A stretch of DNA of 64,000 nucleotides from Amesomyces nigricolor (Eukaryota; Ascomycota; Sordariomycetes; Sordariales; Chaetomiaceae). The position numbers and the translations under genes are program-made. Shown one piece after another: positions 41,488-53,202 of this stretch. Each line of letters opens with the position of its first letter. Within the stretch, counting starts at the first letter, position 1. The notes under the pieces were generated by a model. The model saw only the letters and a list, made by a program, of their open reading frames with translations. It did not search any database and was not told the DNA's origin. The DNA is taken from contig SRKS01000003.1 of assembly GCA_004802645.1 (NCBI GenBank), forward strand, positions 186,001 through 250,000. Reading direction: 5' to 3'.

Positions 41488-43160
41488 ATGGCCGCCGACG
41501 GAGGTGGCGCGTTCCTCGCGTATCATGAACCAAACAGTGCGATACTCCTCCCTCCCCTCAAAGATCCCCAGCTCCTGACCGAGTTCTCACAGTTGTCAGT
41601 ATTCTGACGCTCATATCCTTCTTCCTTTTCTTGGCCATCGCAGAATGGCTTGCCGACAAAATCATCCGCGCCTCCCTCATTGGGCACATCATCGTCGGCC
41701 TCATCTACGGCCTGCCCATCGCCAACATCCTTGCACGGGACTGGCAGGAAACCTTTCTGGCTCTAGGATACATTGGTCTGATTTTGATCATCTTCGAGGG
41801 TCCGTGATCTCTCTCCCATATCCGCCATCTAGCTGCTGACACCCACCCCAGGCGGTCTCACAGTCCGGCTCGACCTGCTCCGCCAGAACCTTCCCCTCAG
41901 CATCATCGCCGCCCTCCTCGGCGTTCTCACACCCATCGCCCTATCCTTCGCCCTTCTCTACGCAGGTTTCCATCAATGTACGTCTTCCCCCATCCACCCC
42001 CCCACCTTCCCCACCGCCAACACTAACACCCCCCGCCAGCGCCCCTCGAAGCCTTCATCCTCGGCACCTCCCTCTGCTCCACCTCCCTCGGCACGACCTT
42101 CGTCGTCCTCTCCAACGCATCCAAATCCAAAAACAAAACCCCCAACAGCTCATTACCCAATATCAACTTCTCCCAAACCCGCATTGGCACCATCCTTGTC
42201 AGCGCCGCACTGCTCGACGACGTTTGTGGTCTTGTCCTCGTCAGCGTCATCCACAACCTGCGCGGTATCGTGGGGGAAGAGGGTGGTGGTGGTGGTGGTG
42301 GTGTGGGTTTGGGGTGGATTATTGGCCGGCCTGTGCTGGTGAGCGGATTGATGGCGGTTTTGACGCCTGCGGTGGGGAAGGTTGGTGCTGGGCTGGTGTA
42401 TCGCAGGTTTGTGGAGCGGACGGCTGCGGTACGGTTTGGTCATGTATTCAATATCCTGCTCATGGTGGTGGTTCTTTGTGGGTTTCTTGCGATTGCGGCG
42501 TACGCGGGGGCGTCGATGTTATTTGGCGCGTTTTTAGCGGGCGCGTTCCTGAGTGCGTTGCCTTCGAAGACCAGACGATCGACACAAGAGGAGGGCAGTC
42601 CTGGGTTTATGGACACATTCGACAAGTACCTGGGCTCACCGCAGAAGTACATTTTTCAGCCGCTATTTTTCGCCAGTATCGGCTTTGCCATCCCGTTCCT
42701 CGACCTCTGGACGGGGGAGGTCATCTGGAAGGGCATCGTCTACACAGTCCTCATGGCATTCGGGAAGCTCATCGTCGGGATTGTCGTCCCGCTGTGGGAT
42801 TTCATCTCTTCCAAGCGCGTGGCGCCCACTGAGAAGACGAAGGGTGAGATGATCCTTGGATGGGCCCCGGCAACACTGCTCGGCGCTGCGATGGTAGCGC
42901 GCGGCGAGATTGGTCTGCTCATCATCCAGATTGGGTTGAACGAGACATCCTTTTTGTCGCAGAAAGCGTTTGTTATTGGGGTTTGGGCCATTGTGTTGAA
43001 TACCATCATTGGTCCGGTATTGGTTGGGGTTTTGTTGAAGCGTGTTGGGGCGAAGATAGCTGGGGATGCGAGGTGGGGGGTGCAAGCGAAGGAGGGCGCG
43101 GATGTTGAAAGCGATGCTTCTCCTGCAAGGGGGAGAACCTCAGATAGGACAAGTCCTTGA
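41488..43160 (+). CDS. Cation/H+ antiporter (Na+/H+ exchanger family)
   Basis: Four exons: 41488..41536, 41593..41799, 41852..41977 and 42040..43160. Branch sites CTGAC/CTAAC are visible in the introns; 500 residues in one frame. The family-specific start FLAYHEPN is followed by repeated hydrophobic segments: IVSILTLISFFLFLAI, LIGHIIVGLIYGL, LGYIGLILIIFEGG, LPLSIIAALLGVL and ALLDDVCGLVLVSVI, the last holding the conserved DD (ion-binding aspartates) of CPA-type exchangers. A poly-glycine run (GGGGGGGVGLG) is inserted after this helix. The C-terminus has AMVARGEIGLLIIQIG, another antiporter hallmark. Exchanges Na+ or K+ for protons across a membrane; plasma membrane or vacuole cannot be told. 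Confidence 0.88.
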
Positions 43161-43661
43161 TATCGTGTTTGGGTCTGGAAATAGGGCCGTGTTATGCGTC
43201 ATCTGTTTCTCTTGCCATCGCGTCGCACAGCTGAAGGCTCACGGAAAGACCTAACCGGGGGACGCGACAACTACAGCCAGAAGGAGCCCGAAATATTGTT
43301 GGAGAATTGGAAGAACAGGATGCGCAGAGGGATGGCGCACTGCGAGACAGGAAGGCGCTTTGCATTGTTCTTGATCCCTGTCGAACCCTTTTCTCTCTTC
43401 TATCGGTCCCTGAGCGAACAGCCGAGGAGGAAGCAAAGTACCGGTGGGCTGGCTCGAGGCTGGGTCTCGAACTGCTTCGGTGTTTGCCCCCATGGGTGGT
43501 GTGTGGTGCGTCATCCTTCCATCGAGCTCACCATGACATCAGGGCCACCCAGGGTCCAAAGGGTCCTTTTACACCCAGCCCCAGCCAACACTAGCACCAC
43601 CTAGTACTCCAAACGCGCAACCATTCTATCGATTCGGTATCTTCTCAATCCGTGTCCCAAA
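43161..43661. other. Intergenic region
   Basis: Nothing recognised besides the probable antiporter 3' UTR. Confidence 0.4.
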
Positions 43662-44021
43662 ATGCTCAGAGCCAACCACATCGCCCGCGCCGGCCTCCGA
43701 GGCAGCGGTGCCCGCCCCCTGACCCATCCGCCGCAGGTGACCAATGTCAGGACGGCCATGTACAAGAAGGACCAGCCAGACGGGACTACCTCGCAGCTGG
43801 AATGGGGTCCGAAGACGTGAGCCGAGTTGCTGCTCCTTGCGCGGTTGTTTATGGTTGAACAACCTGTTCTGACGCTGGCCCTCAGGTATGCCATGCTTGG
43901 GTCCGTTTTGGCTGTCGCTGGTGGCTATGGATACATGGTTGGACACCCGCATCAGGTAGTGCGGAGTGAGAATAGCCCGGTGTCAATTACAGAGAAGGCA
44001 TCGCAGAATGCGAAGAAATAA
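43662..44021 (+). CDS. Small probable mitochondrial single-pass membrane protein
   Basis: Two exons, 43662..43816 and 43886..44021, with a 69-nt intron (GTGAGC..CTCAG); 96 residues. A basic N-terminal presequence (MLRANHIARAGLRGSGAR) suggests mitochondrial import. A segment PPQVTNVRTAMYKKDQP precedes one hydrophobic helix YAMLGSVLAVAGGYGYMVG, and the tail is polar and lysine-rich. Size and pattern fit an accessory inner-membrane subunit, but I do not recognise the family. Confidence 0.65.
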
Positions 44022-44319
44022 TAACCGGGGCAGAGTGGAAGGGATTTAAGAAGGAGGTGGCGCCTAAGCCATTGTTTTCGGCGAGAGCCAGAAAGAACCT
44101 TTGGGAGATCTGAGACTTTGATGTCTGTTTTTGGTGTTATTGACAACAGCAGGAAGAACAAATGCTGACCTTCACCGTAATCTCACGGGTTCTATCCTAC
44201 TTACAACTCTTTCCTTTATTATTGAGTTCCTTTCAGCAAATAACTAACCTAAACCCCCGGCCTAATGTCTTGGGAAACTCTGGACACATCGATTTGTCAA
44301 ACGCCAGTCACAGCTCCGT

Positions 44320-44889
44320 ACCCGTTTTCTACGACGATACGACTACAGAGGACCAAGTGCGAGGACCCAAAGATTATTGGCGAGTGGTTTACCCTCGTAC
44401 AGAACGTCAAGGCCAAGTATGGTATTGTGGATGACGATGTCTACAACTTTGACAAGACAAGGTTTATGATGGGCATTATCTTCGCAGGTATAGTAGTCAC
44501 AACCTCGGACGGCTTGAGCAAGGCAAAGCTGGCCCAGCCTGGCAACCGCGAGTGGGCAACAGTGATCCAGGGCGTCAATGCCCTCGGCTGGGCCATCCCT
44601 CCCTTCATCATCTTGGCCGCGCAGTACCACCTTGCCAACTGGTACACCGAGTGCGACCTCCCAGCCGACTGGCGCATCGCAACCGCCGACAATGGTTGGA
44701 CTACCAATGCGGTAGGCCTGGATTGGATCAAGCACTTCGACTACCATACAGCACCTTGTATGAAGGGCAAATACCGGCTACTGATCTTCGACGGCCACGA
44801 GAGCCACCACTCGACCGAATTCGAGCGCTATTGCCAGCAGAACAACATCATTACACTCTGCATGCCTCCGTATTCCTCCCATCTCCTCC
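44320..44889 (+). pseudogene. Fot/pogo transposase core fragment, free of stops
   Basis: Homologous to the transposase at 19950-21752 and closer to an intact sequence: YNFDKTRFMMGIIFAG, ATADNGWTTNAVGLDWIKHF and LLIFDGHESHHS are undisturbed by nonsense codons. It lacks both the N-terminal DNA-binding part and everything after SSHLL. A one-base deletion near 44345 separates it from the first bases of homology. The right edge joins abruptly to the DUF7587-like sequence at about 44889. Confidence 0.75.
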
Positions 44890-45516
44890 ACCCGCCCCCG
44901 CTTCGTCTTCCGAGCCACCCACGCCGGCACCCCCGACGGCAAGGTCCCGCCCATGCCGTTCGGCGGCCTCAAAACCCGCGGCCACGGCAAAATCCGTACC
45001 GACCTGCTATACTTCCAGTACCACGTCCAACAACACCTCAACTGGAACTCCCGCCGCCCCAGCCCCTTTCTGTCCGTCGCCTCCGGCCTGCGACTCGTGC
45101 CTCTCTTCGCCGAGGTCTACCGCTTCAAAGGCTGCCGCGACATCAAGCTGCACGTCATCCGCACCACAGGCCCCGGAGTAAGATCATGCCAACCAGCGCA
45201 TGTTTTGCGTGCAGGACTGGCTGATGCCTTTGAATTGCCGATGCGGTTGGTGTACGAGAGGAAGTATCTGGTGGAGAGCGAGATTCCGGAGGGGGCGGTG
45301 GTGGATACGACGACGGATTGGAAGGTGCCGGAGGGGTGGAAGAGGTATATGGAGTATATTGAGAGTGCGCTGGAGAAACGGAAGATGGAGAGGTTGCAGG
45401 AGAAGATGTTGCGGGAGTTGATGAAGGAGCGGATGAAGGGTGGGAAGCAGGTGAAATGGAAGGGGACCAGGAGGGTGAGAAGCTCGGGGTTTTGGCCGGT
45501 CAATGTGAGGGCGTGA
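44890..45516 (+). CDS. DUF7587-like protein, 5' end replaced by transposase sequence
   Basis: From about 44890 one frame encodes RPRFVFRATHAGTP, SPFLSVASGLRLVPLFAEV and KLHVIRTTGPG, the layout of fungal DUF7587 (RFLFR...SPFxSVTS...IxVIDT), then LVYERKYLVESEIPEGAVV and a lysine/arginine-rich C-terminal helix. The first in-frame ATG is 44953, inside the domain, so the native start seems lost and the transposase fragment lies in front in a different frame. A 37-nt GT..AG stretch near 45178 is not needed for an open frame. Function unknown; probably truncated. Confidence 0.5.
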   Translation, partial: TRPRFVFRATHAGTPDGKVPPMPFGGLKTRGHGKIRTDLLYFQYHVQQHLNWNSRRPSPFLSVASGLRLVPLFAEVYRFKGCRDIKLHVIRTTGPGVRSCQPAHVLRAGLADAFELPMRLVYERKYLVESEIPEGAVVDTTTDWKVPEGWKRYMEYIESALEKRKMERLQEKMLRELMKERMKGGKQVKWKGTRRVRSSGFWPVNVRA

Positions 45517-46372
45517 GGGCTGGGTGTTAGATTGGGCGCGTTGGAGTGGAGGGCATTGGGGATTTTCGCTTGCTGGTCGCGCGACTGTGGCCCCCTCTTC
45601 TATCTGGTTTCTTGCTGCGTTTTCTGCGAGGTTATGCTTGCAATGGAGTTGGCATCCATCTTGCTGGGTATGCAGACGACGAGGAAGTCAATCGTGGTTG
45701 ATGGAGGCATCGGGACATCGGGCCTCTGGAGCTGGAAACATGATGCGGACTCCTAGAATCGACGATTCACACCATTTATCCCTTGACAGAGAAGAGTGAG
45801 GGCGAGGAAAGCGTTGAGCCTTCGCTGAACCGGATGCTTTTGCTGTCCTAACTATTTCAGCGAGGGAAAGGGGGATTAGGAACAAGAACATGTGTCCCGT
45901 AAGAGCGAGGAGCCCCAAAGCGACGTCATGTCGTAGCTCGCAGTCCTAGCCCTTCCAATGACAGGTACCGACCCGCGCCTCTGTCGTGATGCCCAACATC
46001 ACCAACCCCAAAATATATTATCTAACCAAAACGCCACAAGCTCCATCCCAAAGTCTCAAAAAGGCATCCCATGCACGACTTCCGGACAAAAAAAGCCCTT
46101 CCAGTAACCATACCATCATAACAATATACACAACACAAAACGCTTCAAGCCACCAGGCCTTCATCACCAACCAACACTTTTTCCGGGACGCAAAACATGC
46201 AGAATATATAGCAACCAACCAACCCCAAGCCCATCTAAGACACAACCCCATCTTAACCCACAGTACCCGAGGAGCAGCAAAAAGAAACCCTTAAGGCAAG
46301 CCAGGAGCAAACAGTACCAGCCCAATAGTACGATAACAACCCCCCACCTGCGCATTGCTCATGACAAATTGC
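45517..46372. other. Intergenic region
   Basis: No gene recognised. Contains the 3' flank of the sirtuin gene on the minus strand. Confidence 0.4.
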
Positions 46373-49300
46373 TCACGGCAAACTACTCATAGCAGACAGC
46401 ATCATCGCCGCCTCCTGCTCCTTGCGCAGTTGTTCGTCCGGACACCAGCCGCCTGCACTGCCCACACTGGTTCGTTCCTTATTGGGTCTCTCTGCTGGGC
46501 CGGGATGCTGGTGTGATACGTGCTGTTGTGGATGCGGATGCTGTCGTGGGTGAGGTTGCTGTTGCGGATGTGAGTTTGGGTGTTGATGTTGTAGCTGTTG
46601 CTGGGGGGCATGTCCGTCATAGAGAGAGGTACACTCCTGCTGCTGGTCGTATGGCACATGCTCTCTTTGGAGGTGGTGTTGGGGGTGTTTATGGTGATGT
46701 GGTTGGTGTTGCGGAGACTGCTGCTGCTGCGGAGTGAAGTGCTGTTGGTGTTTGGGGAAAGGCTGCTGTTGTTGCTGGTGATACATATACTCCGCCTGCT
46801 GCTGCTGATACCGTTGTTCCTGCGCATAATCCTGCGGGTGCTGCACACCCAACCCAACACCCTCCATCCCACCAACCTGTGGTGGGTGCCCTCCCTGGTG
46901 ACCTTGCGGTTGCCCGCCTGCCCCCGGCACCGCCGGCCCCCTCATCCAACTAGGGGGCCACCCCAACCACCCCCTCCCAGGATCCGTCAACGAAAACGGA
47001 TTCACCCCCCCATTCCTCACCGCCGGTGGCGACCCTACATTCGACGAGATCTCTATCCTCGGCCCAGGCGACCACACCTTCGGTTCCAGCGGCTCCGGTT
47101 TGAGCGGCGACATCACCATCATATTTTCCCTCTGCTGTTGCTGCCGCTGCTCTCCGCCTCTATCGTACTGCAAATATTGACCCTTTTCTGTAACAGGAAT
47201 CCTCAAAGGCGCCAACCGCACCCCCATCGGGGTCACCGGCCGCGACAACACTTCCTGATGCTGGACCTGTTCAAGATGCATCTGTGCAATAAGGCGGTCT
47301 GTGTCGCGGAAGCCGGCGTTGAGGTCGACTGGCGCAGCGGGGGTCAGGGGGGCGACGCGCGGGTGCGGGCCTGCCATGATAGGACGTTTGTGGTGTTGCG
47401 GGGAGCGCTGAGGGGAGGGTGTTGGTGGGGGGAGGCGGCGGGATTTGGGAACGGGGGCGGGGCGGAGGATAGCGCGGGTGTGCGGGAGTGGTGGCCCGGG
47501 TGGTGGTTGGAGGGAGGGTGGTGAGGGCGGTGAGGGGTTCGTGGGAAGGGAGACGCGGGTTTCGACGCCGTTGACCATTCGCCAGGCGACGGTTTGTTTC
47601 CGCTTGCGGGTCTTAACGGCTGCGGAGATGGAGTGGTCGCTGTTGAACATGATGGGCTGATCGAGTTTGTGGGGGTTGTTGGTGTGTCGTATGGGTGATG
47701 ACGCTGGTGCTGGCGGGGGGTTGTGGATGGCCCGGTGAGTCGGTTCCGCCGCGATATGCTGTGTATCGAGGCCATGCAATGTAAGGGCGAGGGCGGCAGG
47801 TGCCGACTTGCGAGGCCTCTTCGTCTTCAGCCTAGGGGTGGGCGCGGGCGAAGGAGCGACTGACGATACCGGACCGCCGCCAGTGATGCGGTGCAGGTCC
47901 CCCATGATCTTCCAAACCAAGTAAGCGCCATTGAGTTTATGGTCGCGGATGGACGCCGGGCGCTTCGCATCGGGGTTGAGCTTCGGTTCTCTGGCCGCCT
48001 TGGGGGTCCGCTTGGGCGCAGGTTTTGCTGGTACTGGTGAGGGGATCATCTCCTGCGGCGTCGTTTCGCATAGCGCCTGCTGCTCCTGAACCGGCAATCC
48101 ACCATCCTCCCCCTTCTGCCCGTCAACCAGCCCATCACTCTTCCTCTTGCCCACCTTCTCCCCATCCTTCCTCTTCCCCCCTCAACCGCACTCTGCCTCC
48201 TTGGAATCTTCATCTTTTGCTTTTCCTCTTCAGTCATCACCGCCCCAGGCGGCAACCACAGCGCCGGCTTCCTCCCCTGCAAATCTCCCACCCACGCATC
48301 ACAATCCCACTGCACCCAATAATCAATAACCTCCGCCCACACACTCTCGGGCGGCTTCGTAAAGTTCACAAACACCACCTTCCCGCCCCGATCATGCACC
48401 GCCCGCGCAAACTCCCTCACCAACACCTTCAGCCCATGCACCCTCATACTCGTCCCTAGTATCAGCAACATATCCGGCCCGAGCGACAGATCATGCTGCA
48501 CCAGCGGACTAATAAGATGCGCGTGCGGGTGCTCCTCACCGTAGAGCACGATGTCCGGGCGGAGTTTTCCGACGCCCAGGGCGCGCTTGCCGCGCTCCTC
48601 GCGCGCGGCCGTGGCGCCCGCGCAGTGTGGGCAGATGGGCTGCCGGCCGGCGAGGGTGTCGGCCAGGCGGGTCGCTTCGTCCCAGGGCGAGGTGCGCGCG
48701 CAGGCGAAGCAGCGGAGCTCGGCGAGGGAGCCGTGCAGGAAGACGCATTCGACGCCGCGGTTGGGGGCGGGAGGGGCGGAGGTGGAAGGGGTGGAGGAGG
48801 GGGCGTCGGTTGGGGCGGGGTTGTGGTCGGAGGTGGGTTGGGAGACGGGAGAAGGGCCATCTGGAGTATCTGTGGGGGTTGGACCAGCTTGGTCCGTCTG
48901 TGACTGCTCCTGGGAATCTTGTTGCGAGGCTGCCTGGCTGTCCGGAACGGCATCCGTGCCCTTGGCCGCACTCTTGGCCACGCCAGAGCTACGCCCAGCC
49001 CTCGCAGAGAAGCGATACCGGTTGCCAGCGCCCAGGGCAAGCGAGGTTGTCAACCCAACGCGCTCCTCAAGCTGATCAATGTTCTGAGTGTAGCATCGAA
49101 CCAGCTTCCTACTGTCGCGCAGCACGCTCACAAACTGGTGACTGCTCGTCGGCTCGGCGGTGCGGACTTTCTGGCGGAGGGTGGATACGAAGGTGTAGAA
49201 GACTGCCGTCTTGACGGGACACGCCCAGATCTGGGCGTCAAACAGGTCCTTGCCCTTCATGACCGGAAGGGGATTCCGGGAAGATGAGGCGAACGATGTC

Positions 49301-50135
49301 TGTGACGATAGTAATGGGGTGGATAGAGATGATGGCTCTTCGCTCTGTGATCGGGAAGAGCCGCTGCTGTGGCTCGGCGATGAGGAGGTTTCTTGGTAGG
49401 GATCGAACATAATCGGGGGCGGAGACGAGAGCGGCGAGGAGCTCTGAGGGAGGCGGTCGAGGAGGTGGGCCCTTGACAGCGGGCGCGGTGTGCCGAGCAT
49501 AATGCTGGGGGGTGACGACGGCAAAGGGGCAGAGTTCTCGACGGCCAGCCTAGCGGTACGGTTTATTCGGGGTGTCACCGTGCCGTCTTGCGGTGCGGCA
49601 GCCTCAGCCTCTGCTATCCCTCTGTTGTTCCCATGCTCCTTTGGTTGGTCCACATCGGCCATCTCAGAGTCTGGCAGGACAATGCGAGGCTGTTCTCCCT
49701 TTCCACTCTCGCCCTCCATCTTCTCTTCCTTCGCTCGGCCATTCTGCAACCCCGGAAATAGCGGTTCGCTCGGTTCCCTCGACTGTTGCGACGTAAGCCC
49801 GGACTCGTCTCGCGAAAACCGTGGTCGTTTTGTCGGTCGTTCTCCCAGCGACGCGTCGGACACGTCGGCATCGCTGTTGCTTCCTCCAGTTTGCTGCTCG
49901 GCGGCGTCGAACTGAGCTTGGATCAGTGAGTAGAGGCCATTCTCGGAGCGAAAGTCCTGGGAGTTGTCAGCAGAGGGGCACTGGGAGTGGAAGGTCAGGC
50001 AACGCGTACCGGAATGCCCGAGTTGGTGCTGATGCCGGCGCCGGTGATGACCACGACCTTCCTCGCCTTCCAGAGGGTGTTGGCAATGTCTTGGAGTAAC
50101 GGGTCGCTGCCCGGCTCAACATGGGTTGTAGGCAT
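46373..50135 (-). CDS. hst3: Hst3/Hst4-like sirtuin (NAD-dependent deacetylase) with long glutamine/proline-rich tail; apparent frameshift
   Basis: Exon 1 (50135..50010) encodes DPLLQDIANTLWKARKVVVITGAGISTNSGIP by its motif GAGISTNSGIP; a 53-nt intron with CTGAC branch follows; exon 2 starts at 49956 with DFRSENGLYSLIQ. Sirtuin marks: CYTQNIDQLEERVGL, FLHGSLAELRCFAC, CPHC (second zinc pair), LRPDIVLYGEEH, LILGTSMRVHG and VVFVNFTKPPES. A long disordered insertion lies between DFRSEN and the rest of the fold. The coding frame changes within six Cs at 48176-48181 (plus strand): the next frame continues as a KRKxxEK basic stretch, a conserved-looking IRDHKLNGAYLVWKIMGDL block and a Q/H/P-rich tail. 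One extra base would give about 1,236 residues. Hst3/4 enzymes remove H3K56 acetylation in yeasts. Confidence 0.82.
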
Positions 50136-51033
50136 GGCGTGGGACGGGTAATTGGGCCAGCATCGAGAAGTGGCAGAGACGAAGAAGGATGCTGTCGCGC
50201 TCGAGGAAAAAGGACTCGGTTTATTGTGTCATTGCTCGGGAACAAAAATAATCCAACGTTGTGTTCGAGTGTTGGGTGATGGCTAAAACCAAGGTGAACA
50301 AAGTCAAGTCGGATGGAGAAGGTTCGGGGTCGCAATCGCGTTCGAGATACGGGGTGTTGTTGGTGCTGGACTGATTCTAGGGGACGCGTCGAGAATCGCA
50401 CGATGGAGGGGCCGCTCAAGTGACGGCTCGCGCGACGAATCTGGCGGTGGCTGTATAGAGGAGAACGTGTGGCATCGGGCAAAGAGTCGGGGAGAAGAGG
50501 GCCTCTAGGAGTTTCTCCGCACACGGTGGAAGAAGGTTTTGTTGACGGATGGATGTCGCAGCTCAAAGTGTGGATTGCTCGAGTCAGGGTGGAGCGATGG
50601 CAGACGCGCCGGAGGTCAGCCCTGTTCGGTGGTGCCCTGCTGGAGCGCGGCCCCTGCTGCCACAAGCGTGCCAAGAACTGGGGTCAGGTCCACGGAGAAG
50701 AGCCAGGAGTCTGCCAGTCACCCTTTTATGGGGACGAATTTCCATTGACAACGGTATGCGTCGTGTCAACCATGCAACAAGTCATCATAAACTGCTTCTT
50801 CAGTCCAAGCGTGCCACGGCTTGCGTTGTGAGGCCACGGCGACAGCACAGAGACATCGAGGGACCAGCCCCCCGCACCAGCCGAGGCGGCCCCACTTGGG
50901 CGCAGCTTGGCTGCCAAGCCCTCAGCTTCTGGAAGCTCTTAAAGAAGTACAAGGCGCAAGGACAAGGGGCTCGGGAGCGGTGGTGAAGGGAGGTCCTGTA
51001 CCGTCCTGGTCTTCCTCATCTACCCAACGGTGC
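50136..51033. other. Promoter of the sirtuin gene and flank of the TRIP4-like gene
   Basis: About 0.9 kb. No gene or repeat recognised. Confidence 0.4.
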
Positions 51034-52635
51034 TCAACCGCACGCGGGCTCATCGCCTACTACGGATCCTGCCATCCCCGGACCCCTCCCATAGACCCCT
51101 CCATCCAGTATCACCCCCTCGTTGTTGTCCATGTCATCCTGCACCCTCCGCCACCTTGTGGCCCTGTCCTTCCTCCCCTCCAGCTCCGTCTCCTTCCCCT
51201 TAACCTCATAGACCGGTCTGATCAGCCCCCCAAGCAACGGATTCTTGCTAAACGCACCACCCTGCGCCTGACTCCTCTCCCCTCCCCCTCCCACCTCCAC
51301 CCCACCCACACCCTCCTCCCCCTCCCCATCCGGACTCACCGGCCTCTCCATCTTAACCACCTTCTTAAACACCTTCCTCCCACTCAAATCAATACTCACT
51401 ACCTGCTGCCGCTTCTCATACTCCGGTCTCGCATTCCACTCCATCTCCCTTATCGCCTTCTGCTGCCTCTTCAGGGCAAGCGCCCTTTCCTCTGCACTCG
51501 CCCACATGCTCCCCGCGTCCACACTGGCATCAAAATCCGCCGCCTCGTCCCTCACCGTCGTGCGCCGCGCGTTCTGCGCCTGGAACCCCAGCAGCTTGTC
51601 GCGGTGCTGCAGCGCCATCGCCTCGGCGACGGTGTAGTCCGGCGCGTCGTCGATGCCGCGGCGGACGAAGGGGCGGGCGGGTTCGGTGCGTTTGTGTGCT
51701 TCGCGATCGCGGGCTTGCTTCTCGCGCCCGCGCTCGGCGCGCAGTTCGCGGATGAGGGATTGCACTTCGGAGGGGGAGAGGAGGGGCGTGCCGCAGAAGG
51801 TGCAGGGGCCGAGGCCTTCTTTGAGGCAGATTACTTTGCCGCAGGAGACGCAGTTGGGCGCGGCTTCGAGGAGGGGGTGGCGGGTGGCGACGCAGTTGCA
51901 GCGGCGGGAGGATGGGTCGGCACTGGAGGAAAGGGAGGGGTTGGTGGTTACTTCGAGGGCGCGGATGGCGAGGTCGAGGTCGGTTAGGGCGGTGGACGAG
52001 CCGTGCATGGGCACGCCACCGGTGATGGAGATTTTGGTGGTGGTGGGGGCATTGCGCGAGGAGGACGGGCCGGGTGTGGAGGTGCGGGAGATGGGGTTGG
52101 ATTTGGGTTTTGGTTTGGGCAGGCCGAGGTCTGAGACGAGGGTGCCTGCTGCTGATGGGGGTGGTTTTGGGGCCTGTTGCGGAGCGGGGGGTGGTGTCGG
52201 CCTCCCGCGGTTGTCGCTCTTGCTGTGTGATGGCGTCGACGTTCCTGACCTCCCCGACATGTAGACTTCCTGCTGATCCTTTTTTTTGTACACGGTCCCC
52301 GGCCCAAGCTCGAACGATGCGACCTGGCGCGGGGGCGGGGCATGGAGGGGCGCCTTTTTCTTCTTGGGGCCGCGACGATGCTTCTGGGAGGAGTCTATCT
52401 CGGAGTTTTGGGCCGAACTGGGTGCTGTAGCGGGTGCGCTGGGCCGTGCGGATCTCGGTTCGGCACGACGGGAGTTGAAAGTCGAGATGAAGTCAACGAC
52501 CTGGGGCGAGTCACCGAGCATGTTGCTGAAGTGTTCGGCGGCGTCGGCCTTGGAGAGTGTCGTCGCATATTCGAGCACCTGCTGGAGCCCGTCATCGGGT
52601 AGCGGGAGCAGCTGGAAGAGCTGTTCTTTCGACAT
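51034..52635 (-). CDS. rqt4: TRIP4/ASC-1-like zinc-finger protein (Rqt4-type)
   Basis: Intronless, 533 residues. The C2HC5 zinc finger (PF06221) of activating signal cointegrator 1 is seen at about 248-290: CNCVATRHPLL, CVSCGKVICLKEGLGPCTFCGTPL. It is preceded by a low-complexity linker rich in P/S/K and followed by RELRAERGREKQARDREAHKR and a VVSIDLSGRKVF segment near 425. An N-terminal helical part starts MSKEQLFQLLPLPDDGLQQVLEYA. The yeast relative Rqt4 belongs to the RQT complex, which splits collided ribosomes in quality control; a matching role here is inferred from the domain. Confidence 0.85.
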   Translation of the reverse strand: MSKEQLFQLLPLPDDGLQQVLEYATTLSKADAAEHFSNMLGDSPQVVDFISTFNSRRAEPRSARPSAPATAPSSAQNSEIDSSQKHRRGPKKKKAPLHAPPPRQVASFELGPGTVYKKKDQQEVYMSGRSGTSTPSHSKSDNRGRPTPPPAPQQAPKPPPSAAGTLVSDLGLPKPKPKSNPISRTSTPGPSSSRNAPTTTKISITGGVPMHGSSTALTDLDLAIRALEVTTNPSLSSSADPSSRRCNCVATRHPLLEAAPNCVSCGKVICLKEGLGPCTFCGTPLLSPSEVQSLIRELRAERGREKQARDREAHKRTEPARPFVRRGIDDAPDYTVAEAMALQHRDKLLGFQAQNARRTTVRDEAADFDASVDAGSMWASAEERALALKRQQKAIREMEWNARPEYEKRQQVVSIDLSGRKVFKKVVKMERPVSPDGEGEEGVGGVEVGGGGERSQAQGGAFSKNPLLGGLIRPVYEVKGKETELEGRKDRATRWRRVQDDMDNNEGVILDGGVYGRGPGMAGSVVGDEPACG

Positions 52636-53202
52636 GGTAGCAACTGTGTCCTAATCTGTACAGAATTTTGGTGTCAGGTTCAGGCTGAAATTATTTTTTG
52701 GCGGTGTTGTCGATGCAGCTGAGGAGGGGAGGCTTGAATGTCGAAGGAAGGAAGATGATTCAATCTGGAATGCCCTCCGCCCACTTGCCGCTTCTGGCTC
52801 GCCGGAGCAACAAATGCACGGACCACATGCCAAGCGTCATTCAGGGGTCCCTTGTCTGAAAGTGTGCATGGGCGGAAGCTGATGAACCTTTAGAGTTTAA
52901 ACTTGGACCCCTTCAAAGCATCAAAGCATGGACGACAAGAACCGATGAAAATAAAACTGGAGTTGACTCGGCGGAAAGACCGTTGAAAAAGGGCTTGCTT
53001 GCAAGAAAGCCGAGCAAGCAGTGGTCTCAACGCTTTTTGCAACAAGCTGACCCTTCCTGCGTAGGACGGAAAGCCTCTCCTCCAAAAGCTGTCGCAAGCA
53101 AAAGCATCTGCGAGAGTTCAACAAGCCCGTCATCTGACACTTCCAGTAGACTGGTATGGATCCCAACCAAGCCGAATTATCCCTCGTGCTGCTCACAACC
53201 CC
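52636..53202. other. Intergenic region
   Basis: Divergent promoter area. Nothing else recognised. Confidence 0.4.

Noticed and set aside
48919..49915. Plus-strand frames over the sirtuin's disordered region
   Set aside because: Low-complexity antisense of serine/proline-rich coding sequence; no start context or domain.
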